A program made the position numbers and the translations under genes. Below, piece by piece: positions 1-7,498 of a DNA stretch of 29,545 nt. The notes under the pieces were generated by a model, which saw only the letters and a list, made by a program, of their open reading frames with translations, was not told where the DNA came from and did not search any database. The DNA comes from CAZHMN01 sp964533705 (GTDB lineage Bacteria; Electryoneota; B3-LCP). The stretch is taken from the NCBI GenBank assembly GCA_964533705.1, contig CAZHMN010000036.1, positions 1 through 29,545 of the forward strand. The letters are read 5' to 3'. Numbering within the stretch: the stretch's first letter is position 1; each line of letters begins with the position of its first letter.

Positions 1-80
1 GACTCTCCCGCAGGGACCACTTTGTGGGAGTCTGGTGCGAGAGCAAAAAGATGCTTAAGAGTGCAGGGACTCTGCAGCAC
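1..80. repeat. Intergenic hairpin-rich segment at window start
   Basis: There is no gene here. Bases 1-32 form an imperfect palindrome: GACTC(T)CCCGCA pairs with TGTGGGAGTC, allowing one bulge and one G-T pair. Bases 59-72 (GAGTGCAGGGACTC) are a second small palindrome. It is the reverse complement of the GAGTCCCTGCACTC core found at 29282-29295 and is close to the cores at 8487, 8795 and 9103. The segment looks like extragenic repeat material upstream of the benzoyl-CoA reductase genes. No confident promoter was found. Confidence 0.5.
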
Positions 81-85
81 ATGAC

Positions 86-148
86 TAACTCGCAACTCGC
101 AACTCGGAACTCGAAACTACAATCTCGCAATTTGTAACTTGGAGCTGA
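86..148 (+). repeat. Degenerate 7-bp tandem array (NAACTCG)
   Basis: Nine heptamers run in strict 7-bp register up to the next gene: TAACTCG, CAACTCG, CAACTCG, GAACTCG, AAACTAC, AATCTCG, CAATTTG, TAACTTG, GAGCTGA. The first four are nearly perfect and the rest decay toward the start codon. The last unit carries GGAG-like ribosome-binding bases for the ATG at 152. Comparable 7-bp arrays with an AAC in each unit occur at 1864-1940, 9125-9152 and 20305-20332. Confidence 0.8.
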
Positions 149-151
149 AGT

Positions 152-919
152 ATGACAACAGCCGGAATTGACATGGGAGCCAAAAATATCCGGGTGGTGA
201 TCCTTAAAGATGGAGAAATTGTAGCCCGGGCGGAGCATCCGGCCGGTTTCGATACCACCGAATCGGCGCAAATCGCCTTTCAGGAGGCACTGGATCAAGC
301 TGGACTAAAGAAAAATCAGGTGGACAAAATTGTCGCAACCGGCGCCGGCCGCGAATCCGCACCCCTGGCGCACGAAACCGTCACCGACGTGGGTGCCGCC
401 GCCAAAGGCGCTTTGAAAATAGCGCCGGAAGCCCGAACGGTGATTGACGTCGGCGCCGAAGAAGGGCGCGCCATCAAAACCGACGAAACCGGCAAGGTGA
501 TTGATTTCGCCGTCAACGAAAAGTGCGCCGCCGGGGCGGGTTCTTTCACCGAAGCCATGTCCCGCGCCCTGGAAGTGTCGCTGGAGGATTTCGGGCCGTT
601 ATCGCTGAAGTCCACCAAGACCATCCCCATGAACGCCCAGTGCGCCGTTTTCGCCGAATCTGAAGTCGTTTCACTGCTGCACGCGAAAACCCCTAAAGAG
701 GACATCGCCCGCGCCGTCCACGACGCCATTGCCGACAGGATTGTTTCCATGGTCAGACGAGTGGGCATTATTCCAAAAGTGGCTCTGGTGGGTGCGGTCA
801 GCCGTAACGTGGGCTTCGTGGACGCCTTAAAGCGCGGCCTGGAGCAGGACGTCATAATCCCCGAAAACGCCGAATACGTTGGCGCTCTGGGGGCCGCATT
901 GGTAGCGGCGAATGGGTAA
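152..919 (+). CDS. bzdP: Benzoyl-CoA reductase ATPase subunit, BzdP/BcrD-like
   Basis: This is one of two BadF/BadG/BcrA/BcrD-family (ASKHA fold) ATPase subunits that couple ATP hydrolysis to low-potential electron transfer into the ring-reducing subunits of class I benzoyl-CoA reductase. It has 255 residues. The phosphate-1 loop is AGIDMGAKN (residues 4-12). VIDVGAEEGRA (97-107) is typical of the BcrD/BzdP branch, where activators of 2-hydroxyacyl-CoA dehydratases have DIGGQD. Cys125 (NEKCAAGAG) and Cys164 (NAQCAVFAESE) are the cysteines expected to hold the [4Fe-4S] cluster at the dimer interface. An adenosine-binding glycine-rich segment lies near residue 230. The ATG has GGAG about 7 nt upstream. 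The paralogous partner starts 66 bp downstream. The reductase assignment rests on this pair plus the ferredoxin and BzdV-like neighbours; a dehydratase activator is the main alternative. Confidence 0.82.
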   Translation: MTTAGIDMGAKNIRVVILKDGEIVARAEHPAGFDTTESAQIAFQEALDQAGLKKNQVDKIVATGAGRESAPLAHETVTDVGAAAKGALKIAPEARTVIDVGAEEGRAIKTDETGKVIDFAVNEKCAAGAGSFTEAMSRALEVSLEDFGPLSLKSTKTIPMNAQCAVFAESEVVSLLHAKTPKEDIARAVHDAIADRIVSMVRRVGIIPKVALVGAVSRNVGFVDALKRGLEQDVIIPENAEYVGALGAALVAANG

Positions 920-985
920 GAGTAAAAATGAGCTATGGATAGAAAGAAGTCGAGAATCCTGGAGTATAAAATTCCGGAGAAATAA

Positions 986-1855
986 ATGGCAGAAAAAGAA
1001 TACTGGCGCTGGAAGGAGTACAATTGGAGGGATGAGAACCTCGACTGGAGGGGATCGGAAACCATCACTGCCGGAGTGGATGTTGGTTCTGTCAGTTCCC
1101 AGGCGGTGATTATGGTAGATGGCAAGCTGTTCGCCTATTCTAACACTCGCACCGGCAGCGATAGCCCCAATAGCGCCCGCAAGGCGATGGATTGGGCTCT
1201 GGAAGATACGGGTATGAAACTGGATGATATTCATTATATCGTCGGAACTGGATACGGCCGTGTTAACGTTCCCTTCGCGCATCGCGCCATCACTGAAATC
1301 GCCTGCCACGCACGGGGTGGCAATTTTATGTACGGGTCCAGCGTGAGGACCATCCTGGATATGGGTGGCCAGGACTGTAAAGCCATCCATTGCGACGAGC
1401 GCGGCAAGGTGACCAACTTCCTGATGAACGACAAATGCGCAGCCGGAACCGGTCGCGGCATGGAAGTCTTCGCCGACCTGCTGTCGGTTCCCATCGAAGA
1501 AGTGGGTGAACTATCCTTCCAGGTGGAAGAGGAACCTCCACCGGTGTCATCCACTTGCGTGGTTTTTGCCAAGTCCGAAGCTTCCGCGCTGCTGCGCAAG
1601 GGTTGGCCCAAGAACAAGGTCATCGCCGCCTACTGCAACGCCATGGCGCACCGGGTGGTGACGCTACTCGAAAGAATCGGAGTTGAAAAAGATTTCGCCA
1701 TCACTGGCGGGATCGGCAAAAACGTCGGCGTGGTGCGCAGGATCGAGAAGGAACTGAGCATCGAAGCTCTGAAGGGCAATTACGATACCCAGATCGCCGG
1801 GGCTCTCGGAGGAGCGCTCTTTGCGAAAGCCTTGCTGGAAAAGAGCAGAAAATAG
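986..1855 (+). CDS. bzdQ: Benzoyl-CoA reductase ATPase subunit, BzdQ-like
   Basis: Second ASKHA ATPase of the reductase, 289 residues. The nucleotide-binding motifs are GVDVGSVSSQA (30-40) and ILDMGGQDCKA (123-133). The cluster cysteines are Cys151 (NDKCAAGTGR) and Cys191 (SSTCVVFAKSE), and a glycine-rich GALGGALFA follows near the C-terminus. A tryptophan-rich leader (WRWKEYNWRDENLDW) precedes the ATPase fold. The length fits BzdQ of the Azoarcus-type enzyme (about 290-300 residues) rather than the longer Thauera BcrA (about 435), so I read the pair as Bzd-type. An SD-like CCGGAG sits 7 nt before the ATG. Upstream catalytic genes (bzdN, bzdO) would be expected but are not in the window. Confidence 0.85.
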   Translation: MAEKEYWRWKEYNWRDENLDWRGSETITAGVDVGSVSSQAVIMVDGKLFAYSNTRTGSDSPNSARKAMDWALEDTGMKLDDIHYIVGTGYGRVNVPFAHRAITEIACHARGGNFMYGSSVRTILDMGGQDCKAIHCDERGKVTNFLMNDKCAAGTGRGMEVFADLLSVPIEEVGELSFQVEEEPPPVSSTCVVFAKSEASALLRKGWPKNKVIAAYCNAMAHRVVTLLERIGVEKDFAITGGIGKNVGVVRRIEKELSIEALKGNYDTQIAGALGGALFAKALLEKSRK

Positions 1856-1863
1856 CAACCATT

Positions 1864-1940
1864 TTCTAACGGCTAATTGCCAAAAGCTAACGGCCAACCG
1901 CTAACAGCTAACAGCTAACTGCTAACAGCTAACTGCTAAC
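1864..1940 (+). repeat. Eleven-unit 7-bp tandem array (NGCTAAC)
   Basis: Eleven heptamers in unbroken register fill nearly all of the 90-bp space between the BzdQ-like gene and the ferredoxin gene. Eight follow NGCTAAC/GGCCAAC closely, with the first base alternating A, C, G or T; the first three are more degenerate. The array ends 5 nt before the ATG at 1946, and no Shine-Dalgarno sequence is visible in those 5 nt or within the array. Confidence 0.9.
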
Positions 1941-1945
1941 TCCTT

Positions 1946-2227
1946 ATGAAAGCCAACTACGGTTATTTAGACGGCAGCGGCGAGTACTTCATCACCATTG
2001 ACACCGATCTCTGTATCGAATGTTCTCATCACGGATGTCTGGAGGCATGTCCTAAAGGCATGTTTGCCGTCATTGTTGATGATTACGATGATGAAGTCGC
2101 CGAAATCAAAGAAGAGTTCCGCAAGAAACTGAAGTACGAGTGCGCCCAGTGCAAGCCGGTAGGGGAGAGACCACCACTGCCCTGCGTTCAAGCCTGTACG
2201 CCCGGCGCCATCGAGCATTCCTGGTGA
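1946..2227 (+). CDS. 2[4Fe-4S] ferredoxin, BzdM-like
   Basis: Small electron carrier, 93 residues, with two cluster motifs. The first is C23-x2-C26-x4-C31-x3-C35-P. The second is C66-x2-C69-x10-C80-x3-C84. The extended spacing between the second and third cysteines of motif 2 resembles the Allochromatium/Thauera ferredoxin type, which is known for very low redox potentials and donates electrons to benzoyl-CoA reductase. An acidic stretch (DDYDDEVAEIKEE, about 45-57) separates the motifs. Its position directly after the two ATPase subunits and before the large oxidoreductase fits delivery of electrons to the reductase. The start is set by the ATG following the heptamer array; no SD is seen. 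Confidence 0.9.
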   Translation: MKANYGYLDGSGEYFITIDTDLCIECSHHGCLEACPKGMFAVIVDDYDDEVAEIKEEFRKKLKYECAQCKPVGERPPLPCVQACTPGAIEHSW

Positions 2228-2344
2228 TTTTCACTCTGATCTGTTTCCATCGCTGGGACTGCAAAGAGTTAGGTCCATTTATGGGGGTTGTATAAAAGGT
2301 GTAGCCCAGTCCTTTAGGGCTGGGCCATGCCTGCGACCGGAAAT
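2228..2344. repeat. Short REP-like element before the oxidoreductase gene
   Basis: This spacer contains CATTTATGGGGG (2276-2287) followed by a hairpin, GCCCAG (2303-2308) with CTGGGC (2320-2325). The order 'CATTTATGGGG...CTTTAG...GGCC' recurs at 4886-4932, and the CATTTATG word also occurs at 4716-4723. I read these as copies of one extragenic palindromic family. The hairpin also argues against the upstream ATG at 2327 as the start of the next gene. Confidence 0.5.
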
Positions 2345-4642
2345 ATGAACATCCAGATCACCATAGACGACCGCACGCTGAGCGTCCCTGAGGGATTGCC
2401 CGTCCGTAAAGCCGCGCTGAAAAACGGCATCTACATTCCCGGTATCTGCGGCCACCCCGATCTCCCTCCCGTCCGGGAGGTAAAATGGTCGAAGAGGGTG
2501 TACCGGGGCGATGAAGTCATCATCGGGCAATTCGAGCGGGAAATCGCCGCTGATGACGGCAACTGCAACCTCTGTCTCATCGCCGTTGAGGGACAGGAGG
2601 AACTGGTGCGCGCCTGCGAGACCAAGGCCGCCCAAGGCATGATCGTTCGCACTCATGGCGAAGACATTAACCGAGCCCGCCGCGAAGCGCTGGCTAAAAT
2701 ACTGGCTCATCATCCGCACGCCTGTTTGACCTGCGCCCAGCGGGAAGGCTGTTCGCTGACCCAATGCTCCACAAACGTCCCCGAGGACGAGCGCTGCTGC
2801 ATTCTGTTGAATCGCTGTGAATTGGGCAAAATCGTTGACTATATCGGGCTTCCGGAAGGAACCCCTAAGTACGTCCCCGAAAACTTTCCCAAACTTTACG
2901 GTGATCCCTTTTTCGACCGGGATTATAACCTCTGCATCGGCTGTCTGCGTTGTGTGAGAATCTGCAATGAGGTTCGCGGCGTCCGCGCTTTGGCGGCCAC
3001 TTTAAAGGATGGACGGATCTGGGTGGGAACCGCCGAGAAAGGGGAACTGAAAGAATCCTACTGCCGTTACTGCGGAGCCTGCGTGGAGGTTTGCCCTACC
3101 GGCGCATTGCGGGATAAACCCGATTCAAAACCCGTGCGTCGTGGTGAGCCGGTCCCCTGCGTGGAAGCCTGCCCCGCAGGCATTGACATACCGGCCTACG
3201 TTCGGCGCATCGCCCTCGGTGATTATTCCGGAGCATTGCGGGTCATATACGATCGTGTGCCCTTCCCCGGAATTCTGGGCTACGTCTGCTTTCACCCCTG
3301 CGAAGATGCCTGTAAGCGCAACACCCTGGGGGAGAGTCTGGCGATTTGTGCCCTGAAGCGATTTGTCTATGAAAATGCGCCCAGAGACGAAATTTCCCTT
3401 CCCGAAAAAGCTGAACCTACGGGCAAAAAAGTCGCCGTCGTGGGTAGCGGCCCGGCGGGGTTAACGGCGGCCTATTACCTGGCTCGCGCCGGGCATGAGG
3501 TCGAAGTCTTCGAAGCCGATGCCAANNNNNNNNNNNNNNNNNNNNNNNNNNNNNNNNNNNNNNNNNNNNNNNNNNNNNNNNNNNNNNNNNNNNNNNNNNN
3601 NNNNNNNNNNNNNNNNNNNNNNNNNGCCATGAGCGCCCGCCGCCTGGGAGCCGATGACGTAACCCTGGTCTGCCTCGAGAGCGAGGGCGAAATGCCCGCT
3701 CACGCCTGGGAATTGGAACAGGCGACGGCGGAAGGCGTTAAAATCAAAACGGGCTGGGGGCCGGCCGAATTCGTCGGCGAAAATGGGCGATTGAGCAAAA
3801 TTCGCTTTAAACGCTGCACCTGCGTGTTCGACGAGAAAGGTCGCTTTGATCCGCAGTATGATGAGAGCGATACCTTTGATATGGATTCGGATTTCGCCAT
3901 CATCGCAATTGGCCAGCAAGTTGATCTGGGCGGCATAGAGCGGGAAGTCGAGTTAGAGACCGGCCCGGCGGGGATTTTTACGGTCAATCCCCAGACGCTG
4001 GAGACGAATGTCCCCCGAGTTTACGCCGCCGGCGATGCCGTTTCCGGCCCCGCCTCGGTGATCGAGGCTGTTGCTTCCGGACGAAAAGCAGCGGATTCGA
4101 TAGATAAGGCTCTCGGCGGTCTCGGTGTTGAACGGGAACCCGAACCGGATGAAATTCGCGATGATCCCTATCTGGGTTGCGATGAAGGATTTCACCTCCG
4201 CCAGATCGTGCGCCCCGCTCACCTCGATCCCCGGCAGCGCATCAAGGGTTTCGATGTTATCGAGCAGGGATTTTCACCTGATAATGCTCAGAGCATGGCT
4301 CTTGCCTGCCTGCGCTGCAACCTCCGAGCGACGATCACGCCGATTGTTCTGCCTCCCGATAAATGGCAGCCCTTGATACCCGAAGCGGTGCAAAAAATCC
4401 CCTCGACCGAGGGTGTTTACCAAATCGCTGACGTCGAGAAAAAGGTGACCAAAATCGTTGGCACGACCGATATCCGTGCAGCTTTGGAAGAGGAATGCAC
4501 AAAGCAGCCCGAAGGTTCACTTTTCTGCTGGGAAGAAGACCGCATGTATTCCAAGCGGGAGAGCGAACTGATCCAGCAGCATCTGCAGCAGTACGGCGAA
4601 ATGCCCGGCGGCGGAGCGGACGATCTGGACGATCTTTTTTAG
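2345..4642 (+). CDS. NuoG/GltD-type FAD iron-sulfur oxidoreductase, BzdV-like (contains N gap)
   Basis: Probable NAD(P)H:ferredoxin oxidoreductase feeding the benzoyl-CoA reductase. Domains in order from ATG 2345: an N-terminal [2Fe-2S] region (Cys35, Cys74, Cys77, Cys91); a NuoG-type His/Cys cluster region (HHPHACLTCAQREGC, 122-136, then Cys141); two [4Fe-4S] motifs (CIGCLRCVRIC and CRYCGACVEVCP); a GltD-like segment (PCVEACPAGIDIPAYV); a first FAD Rossmann motif (VVGSGPAGLTAA); the gap at 3526-3625; and FAD-binding AAGDA near 4027-4041. The second nucleotide-binding GGG motif expected of GltD proteins is missing and must lie in the gap, so the true gap is probably nearer 350 than 100 bases. 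A C-terminal tail of about 80 residues follows (separate finding). I chose ATG 2345 because ATG 2327 falls on a hairpin and homologues start close to the [2Fe-2S] fold. BzdV-like is inferred from domains and context. Confidence 0.8.
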   Translation: MNIQITIDDRTLSVPEGLPVRKAALKNGIYIPGICGHPDLPPVREVKWSKRVYRGDEVIIGQFEREIAADDGNCNLCLIAVEGQEELVRACETKAAQGMIVRTHGEDINRARREALAKILAHHPHACLTCAQREGCSLTQCSTNVPEDERCCILLNRCELGKIVDYIGLPEGTPKYVPENFPKLYGDPFFDRDYNLCIGCLRCVRICNEVRGVRALAATLKDGRIWVGTAEKGELKESYCRYCGACVEVCPTGALRDKPDSKPVRRGEPVPCVEACPAGIDIPAYVRRIALGDYSGALRVIYDRVPFPGILGYVCFHPCEDACKRNTLGESLAICALKRFVYENAPRDEISLPEKAEPTGKKVAVVGSGPAGLTAAYYLARAGHEVEVFEADAXXXXXXXXXXXXXXXXXXXXXXXXXXXXXXXXXXAMSARRLGADDVTLVCLESEGEMPAHAWELEQATAEGVKIKTGWGPAEFVGENGRLSKIRFKRCTCVFDEKGRFDPQYDESDTFDMDSDFAIIAIGQQVDLGGIEREVELETGPAGIFTVNPQTLETNVPRVYAAGDAVSGPASVIEAVASGRKAADSIDKALGGLGVEREPEPDEIRDDPYLGCDEGFHLRQIVRPAHLDPRQRIKGFDVIEQGFSPDNAQSMALACLRCNLRATITPIVLPPDKWQPLIPEAVQKIPSTEGVYQIADVEKKVTKIVGTTDIRAALEEECTKQPEGSLFCWEEDRMYSKRESELIQQHLQQYGEMPGGGADDLDDLF
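3526..3625. other. Assembly gap (100 N)
   Basis: Exactly 100 N inside the flavoprotein gene. The flanking protein resembles GltD just after the first Rossmann fold (VFEADA) and just after the second (AMSARRLGADDVT). In GltD these points are roughly 115-125 residues apart, so 100 is a placeholder and not a measured length. Confidence 0.95.
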
Positions 4643-4968
4643 ATCGCTAAGGAGAATTTTCACCCCCGCAGCCGAAACGATGGTTCTTTCGAGCAGGGTT
4701 TTCAAGGAATAGCCCCATTTATGAGGTATTTGAAATATTCGGAGATTGTCATTCCGGACGGGGTTTAGCCCGATCCGGAATCCAGGTAAGCGGTTGATTT
4801 TCTGGATTCCAGCCATCTAAAGGGGCTCACGCCCTTTCGCTGGGATGATACAACAAATCTAATCTACATAATAAATCAAAGAACTCATTTATGGGGGGCA
4901 TATTGGGGCAGGTCACTGCTTTAGCCGTGGCCTACGCAGGCGGATGGATTACTCGATGAGCTTGAGGA
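4643..4968. repeat. Intergenic repeat cluster with alternative hairpins
   Basis: No gene is seen here. ATTCCGGA (4751-4758) pairs with TCCGGAAT (4774-4781), extended by CGGG/CCCG inside. GGAATCCAG (4778-4786) instead pairs with CTGGATTCC (4802-4810), so the two stems compete. AAAGGG/CCCTTT (4819-4824/4832-4837) forms a third. The layout resembles the widespread extragenic 'ATTCCGGA...GGAATCCAG...CTGGATTCC' repeats. A second element, CATTTATGGGGG (4886-4897) followed by a CTTTAG-containing segment up to GGCC (4932), is related to 2276-2326. Confidence 0.6.
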
Positions 4969-5163
4969 ATGGAGTGGGAGAAGCGAAATACCGTCGGCAG
5001 GGATCGAGTGGATGAGTTGACCGAACTTTACGAATCGCTGGGATTTGAGGTCAGAGTGGAGCGATACACCGGCCCGGAAAACCCTGACCAGACCTGCGAG
5101 AGTTGCTACGGCGACCCAGCAGGCGAATATTTCATTATCTACACGCGAAAGATAAATAATTAG
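4969..5163 (+). CDS. Small CxxC protein of unknown function
   Basis: A 64-residue ORF. Its core, from ELYESLGFEVRVERY (about 18-32) through CESC (Cys43, Cys46) to IIYTRK near the end, looks like a compact alpha/beta protein with one CxxC pair that could bind metal or be redox active. I do not recognise a named family. The start is uncertain: ATG 4969 has GAGGA directly abutting it, while GTG 5008 has AGGG at a normal distance and would give a 51-residue protein. It lies 18 bp before the dehydrogenase gene, so it is probably co-transcribed with the aromatic genes. Coding potential is judged only from its protein-like composition and placement. Confidence 0.6.
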   Translation: MEWEKRNTVGRDRVDELTELYESLGFEVRVERYTGPENPDQTCESCYGDPAGEYFIIYTRKINN

Positions 5164-5181
5164 ATAAAAGGCGGAGGAAGC

Positions 5182-6210
5182 ATGAAGGCGGCATTGTTTC
5201 ACGGTTCCGGCAAACCGCTGGAAATCACCGAAGTTCCGACTCCAGAACCAGGCGCTGGTGAGATACTGGTCAAGGTTGCAGCGTGCGGAGTGTGCCATAC
5301 CGACCTGCATTACATTGACCACGGAGTTCCCACGTTCAAAGCCCCCCCCATGATCCTGGGGCACGAACCTTCAGGTATCGTGGCGAAGGTCGGGGCTGAT
5401 GTCAAGAATTTCAAGGAGGGAGATAAGGTACTCCTGCCTGCGGTATTGACCTGCGGGTACTGCGTCAATTGCCGCAGGGGTCGGGAGAATATCTGCGACA
5501 ATATGATTATGTTCGGCAACCACGTGGATGGGGCCTACGCGGAATACGTCATCGCCCCGGCCAAAGACGCCATCCCCATGCCTGATGACGTTCCACTGGA
5601 GGAGGGTTCGATCATTGCCGATGCCATCTCGACGCCCTATCATGCCGTCGTCATTCGCGGTCAGGTCAAAGCCGGCGATAACGTCGTCGTGTTCGGTTGT
5701 GGTGGTGTGGGCATCAACGCCGTGCAGGTGGCTGCGGCCGTCGGAGCTTCCGTCATAGCCGTGGATATCGTACCTGAGAAGCTGGAAATGGCTAAAAAGC
5801 TGGGCGCGCAGGCCGTTGTCAACGCCAGCAAAGAAGAGCGCATTGATAAGACTATCAAAAAGCTGACCGGCGGCGGAGCGGACGTGTCGTTTGAAGCCAT
5901 CGGTAATCCCAAAACCATTCAGGACGCCTTCGCCTGCATTCGCAAGGGCGGCCGAACGGTGGTAATCGGCTACACCCACAAAAACGTGGAACTGCCCGCT
6001 TCCAAGATCATGTTCTTCGAGCAGGAAATCATCGGTTCCCTGGGCTGCCGACCCGTGGATTACCCCAAGATCATCGAAATGGCTCGCACGGGTAAGATCA
6101 AATTAAAGGAACTGGTGACCGGCAGGTTCCCCTTGGAGAGGATCAACGACGCCTTCGATTTGCTAAGAAGTAATGATCCCCATGCTCTGCGTTCAATTGT
6201 GGTTCCGTAA
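5182..6210 (+). CDS. Zinc-dependent alcohol dehydrogenase (possible 6-hydroxycyclohex-1-ene-1-carbonyl-CoA dehydrogenase)
   Basis: Medium-chain dehydrogenase/reductase of 342 residues. The catalytic zinc site is Cys38 (ACGVCHTD) with His61-Glu62 (GHE). The structural zinc lobe is Cys91, Cys94, Cys97 and Cys105. The NAD-binding Rossmann motif GCGGVG lies near residue 173, followed by an acidic residue (AVDIVPEKLE) that suggests NAD rather than NADP. A strong SD (GGAGGAAGC) precedes the ATG. In the Bzd/Had pathway an enzyme of this fold oxidises 6-hydroxycyclohex-1-ene-1-carbonyl-CoA after ring reduction, and the neighbourhood supports that role. The sequence alone only shows a generic zinc ADH, and other hydroxyacyl or alcohol substrates are possible. 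Confidence 0.8.
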   Translation: MKAALFHGSGKPLEITEVPTPEPGAGEILVKVAACGVCHTDLHYIDHGVPTFKAPPMILGHEPSGIVAKVGADVKNFKEGDKVLLPAVLTCGYCVNCRRGRENICDNMIMFGNHVDGAYAEYVIAPAKDAIPMPDDVPLEEGSIIADAISTPYHAVVIRGQVKAGDNVVVFGCGGVGINAVQVAAAVGASVIAVDIVPEKLEMAKKLGAQAVVNASKEERIDKTIKKLTGGGADVSFEAIGNPKTIQDAFACIRKGGRTVVIGYTHKNVELPASKIMFFEQEIIGSLGCRPVDYPKIIEMARTGKIKLKELVTGRFPLERINDAFDLLRSNDPHALRSIVVP

Positions 6211-6255
6211 TCGAAGCAATTAAATTCTTCATTTTCAGAATCTACAGGGTTGAAT

Positions 6256-7404
6256 ATGGATTTTACCTTCAGCGAAGAACACGAGATGGTGCGCGAACTC
6301 GCCCGCAAGTTCGCGGACAAGGAAGTCAGACCTCATGCGGAGGAAATTGATAAAAACTGCGACGTACCCAGAGAAATCCTGGACAAAGCCGCTGAATTAG
6401 GATTTATGGGCATGCCCTTCCCCGAAGAATACGGTGGAGCGGGCCTGGGCGAAATCGGCTACTGCATCATGCTGGAAGAGATCTCTCGAGCTTGCATGTC
6501 CACCGCTGCCGCCCTAGGTGGGCATGTCTCAATCGGTGCGATGGCGGTCTATCTGGGCGGGACCGAAGAGCAGAAAAAACGCCTGCTTCCCAGCATGTGC
6601 GCCGGAGAGAAACTGGCCGCCTTCGCGGTGACCGAGCCGCAGGCTGGATCCGATGCTGCCGCCATGCGCACTATGGCCGTCAAAAAAGGGGATCGCTACA
6701 TTCTGAACGGCCAGAAGACTTTTATCACCAATGGCGGGATCGCTGACGTCTATTCCGTCTTCGCTATCACGGATCCCAATGCCGGAGTCCGGGGGATATC
6801 GGCTTTTCTGGTGGACAAAGCGTCGCCCGGTTTCAGTACCGGTAAACCCGAGGAGAAGATGGGCATTCGCGGTTCGCACACGGCCGATCTCTTCTTCGAG
6901 GACGTAGAAGTGCCCGTAGAGAACCGTTTGGGCCCAGAGAATCAGGGTTTCAAGATCGCCATGCAAACCCTCGACGTGGGGCGGATAGGAATCGGAGCTC
7001 AGAGTCTGGGAGCGGCACGAGAGGTTCTGCATCTTTCAACCCAGCACGCCAACCAGCGGGTTCAGTTCGGCAAACCCATCGCTAAGTTGCAGGCTATTCA
7101 GTGGATGCTGGCTGAAATGGCCACGGAAATTTACAGCATGGAGAGCATTCTCTATCGCACTGCCTGGATGTGCGATAAGGGGATACCGTATTCCCGCGAA
7201 GCGGCCATGACCAAGCTGTACTGTTCGGAAGCAGCGGGCCGGTGCGTTGATAAGGCCGTGCAAATTCACGGCGGTATGGGTTATATGCGCGAATACCCCA
7301 TTGAGAGATTCTACCGCGATGCTAGGATCACCCGGATTTATGAAGGAACCAATGAGATCCAGAAATTGGTCATCGCCCGGGACGTGCTCAAAAAAGAGGG
7401 CTGA
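6256..7404 (+). CDS. Acyl-CoA dehydrogenase
   Basis: FAD-dependent acyl-CoA dehydrogenase of about 382 residues, the usual length. The N-terminal helical domain starts MDFTFSEEHEMVREL. The flavin/substrate signature AFAVTEPQAGSD is near residues 123-134. QIHGGMGYMREYPIERFYRD and the IYEGTNEIQ motif lie near the C-terminus; the Glu of YEG is the catalytic base in most family members. ATG 6256 has ACAGGG upstream; an in-frame TTG at 6250 is possible but less likely. It follows the dehydrogenase by 45 bp in the same direction. It may act on a ring-cleavage product such as pimeloyl- or glutaryl-type CoA, or on cyclohexane-carboxyl-CoA; the substrate cannot be told from the motifs. Confidence 0.92.
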   Translation: MDFTFSEEHEMVRELARKFADKEVRPHAEEIDKNCDVPREILDKAAELGFMGMPFPEEYGGAGLGEIGYCIMLEEISRACMSTAAALGGHVSIGAMAVYLGGTEEQKKRLLPSMCAGEKLAAFAVTEPQAGSDAAAMRTMAVKKGDRYILNGQKTFITNGGIADVYSVFAITDPNAGVRGISAFLVDKASPGFSTGKPEEKMGIRGSHTADLFFEDVEVPVENRLGPENQGFKIAMQTLDVGRIGIGAQSLGAAREVLHLSTQHANQRVQFGKPIAKLQAIQWMLAEMATEIYSMESILYRTAWMCDKGIPYSREAAMTKLYCSEAAGRCVDKAVQIHGGMGYMREYPIERFYRDARITRIYEGTNEIQKLVIARDVLKKEG

Positions 7405-7498
7405 GCAACCGTTAAGAAGTTTGAATACACCACTAATGTTTTATGGCCGGCTGCCGTAGATATATAAAAGGGCGGTTTCAATGTCGGAGGTTTTATAA

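Noticed and set aside
316..1390. Long minus-strand ORFs opposite the benzoyl-CoA reductase subunits
   Set aside because: They lie antisense to two clear ASKHA genes, have no family features, and reflect the GC-rich codon pattern.
152..1855. 2-hydroxyglutaryl-CoA dehydratase activator genes
   Set aside because: Two paralogous ATPases in tandem with a long-spacer ferredoxin and a BzdV-like protein fit a class I benzoyl-CoA reductase better; not excluded outright.
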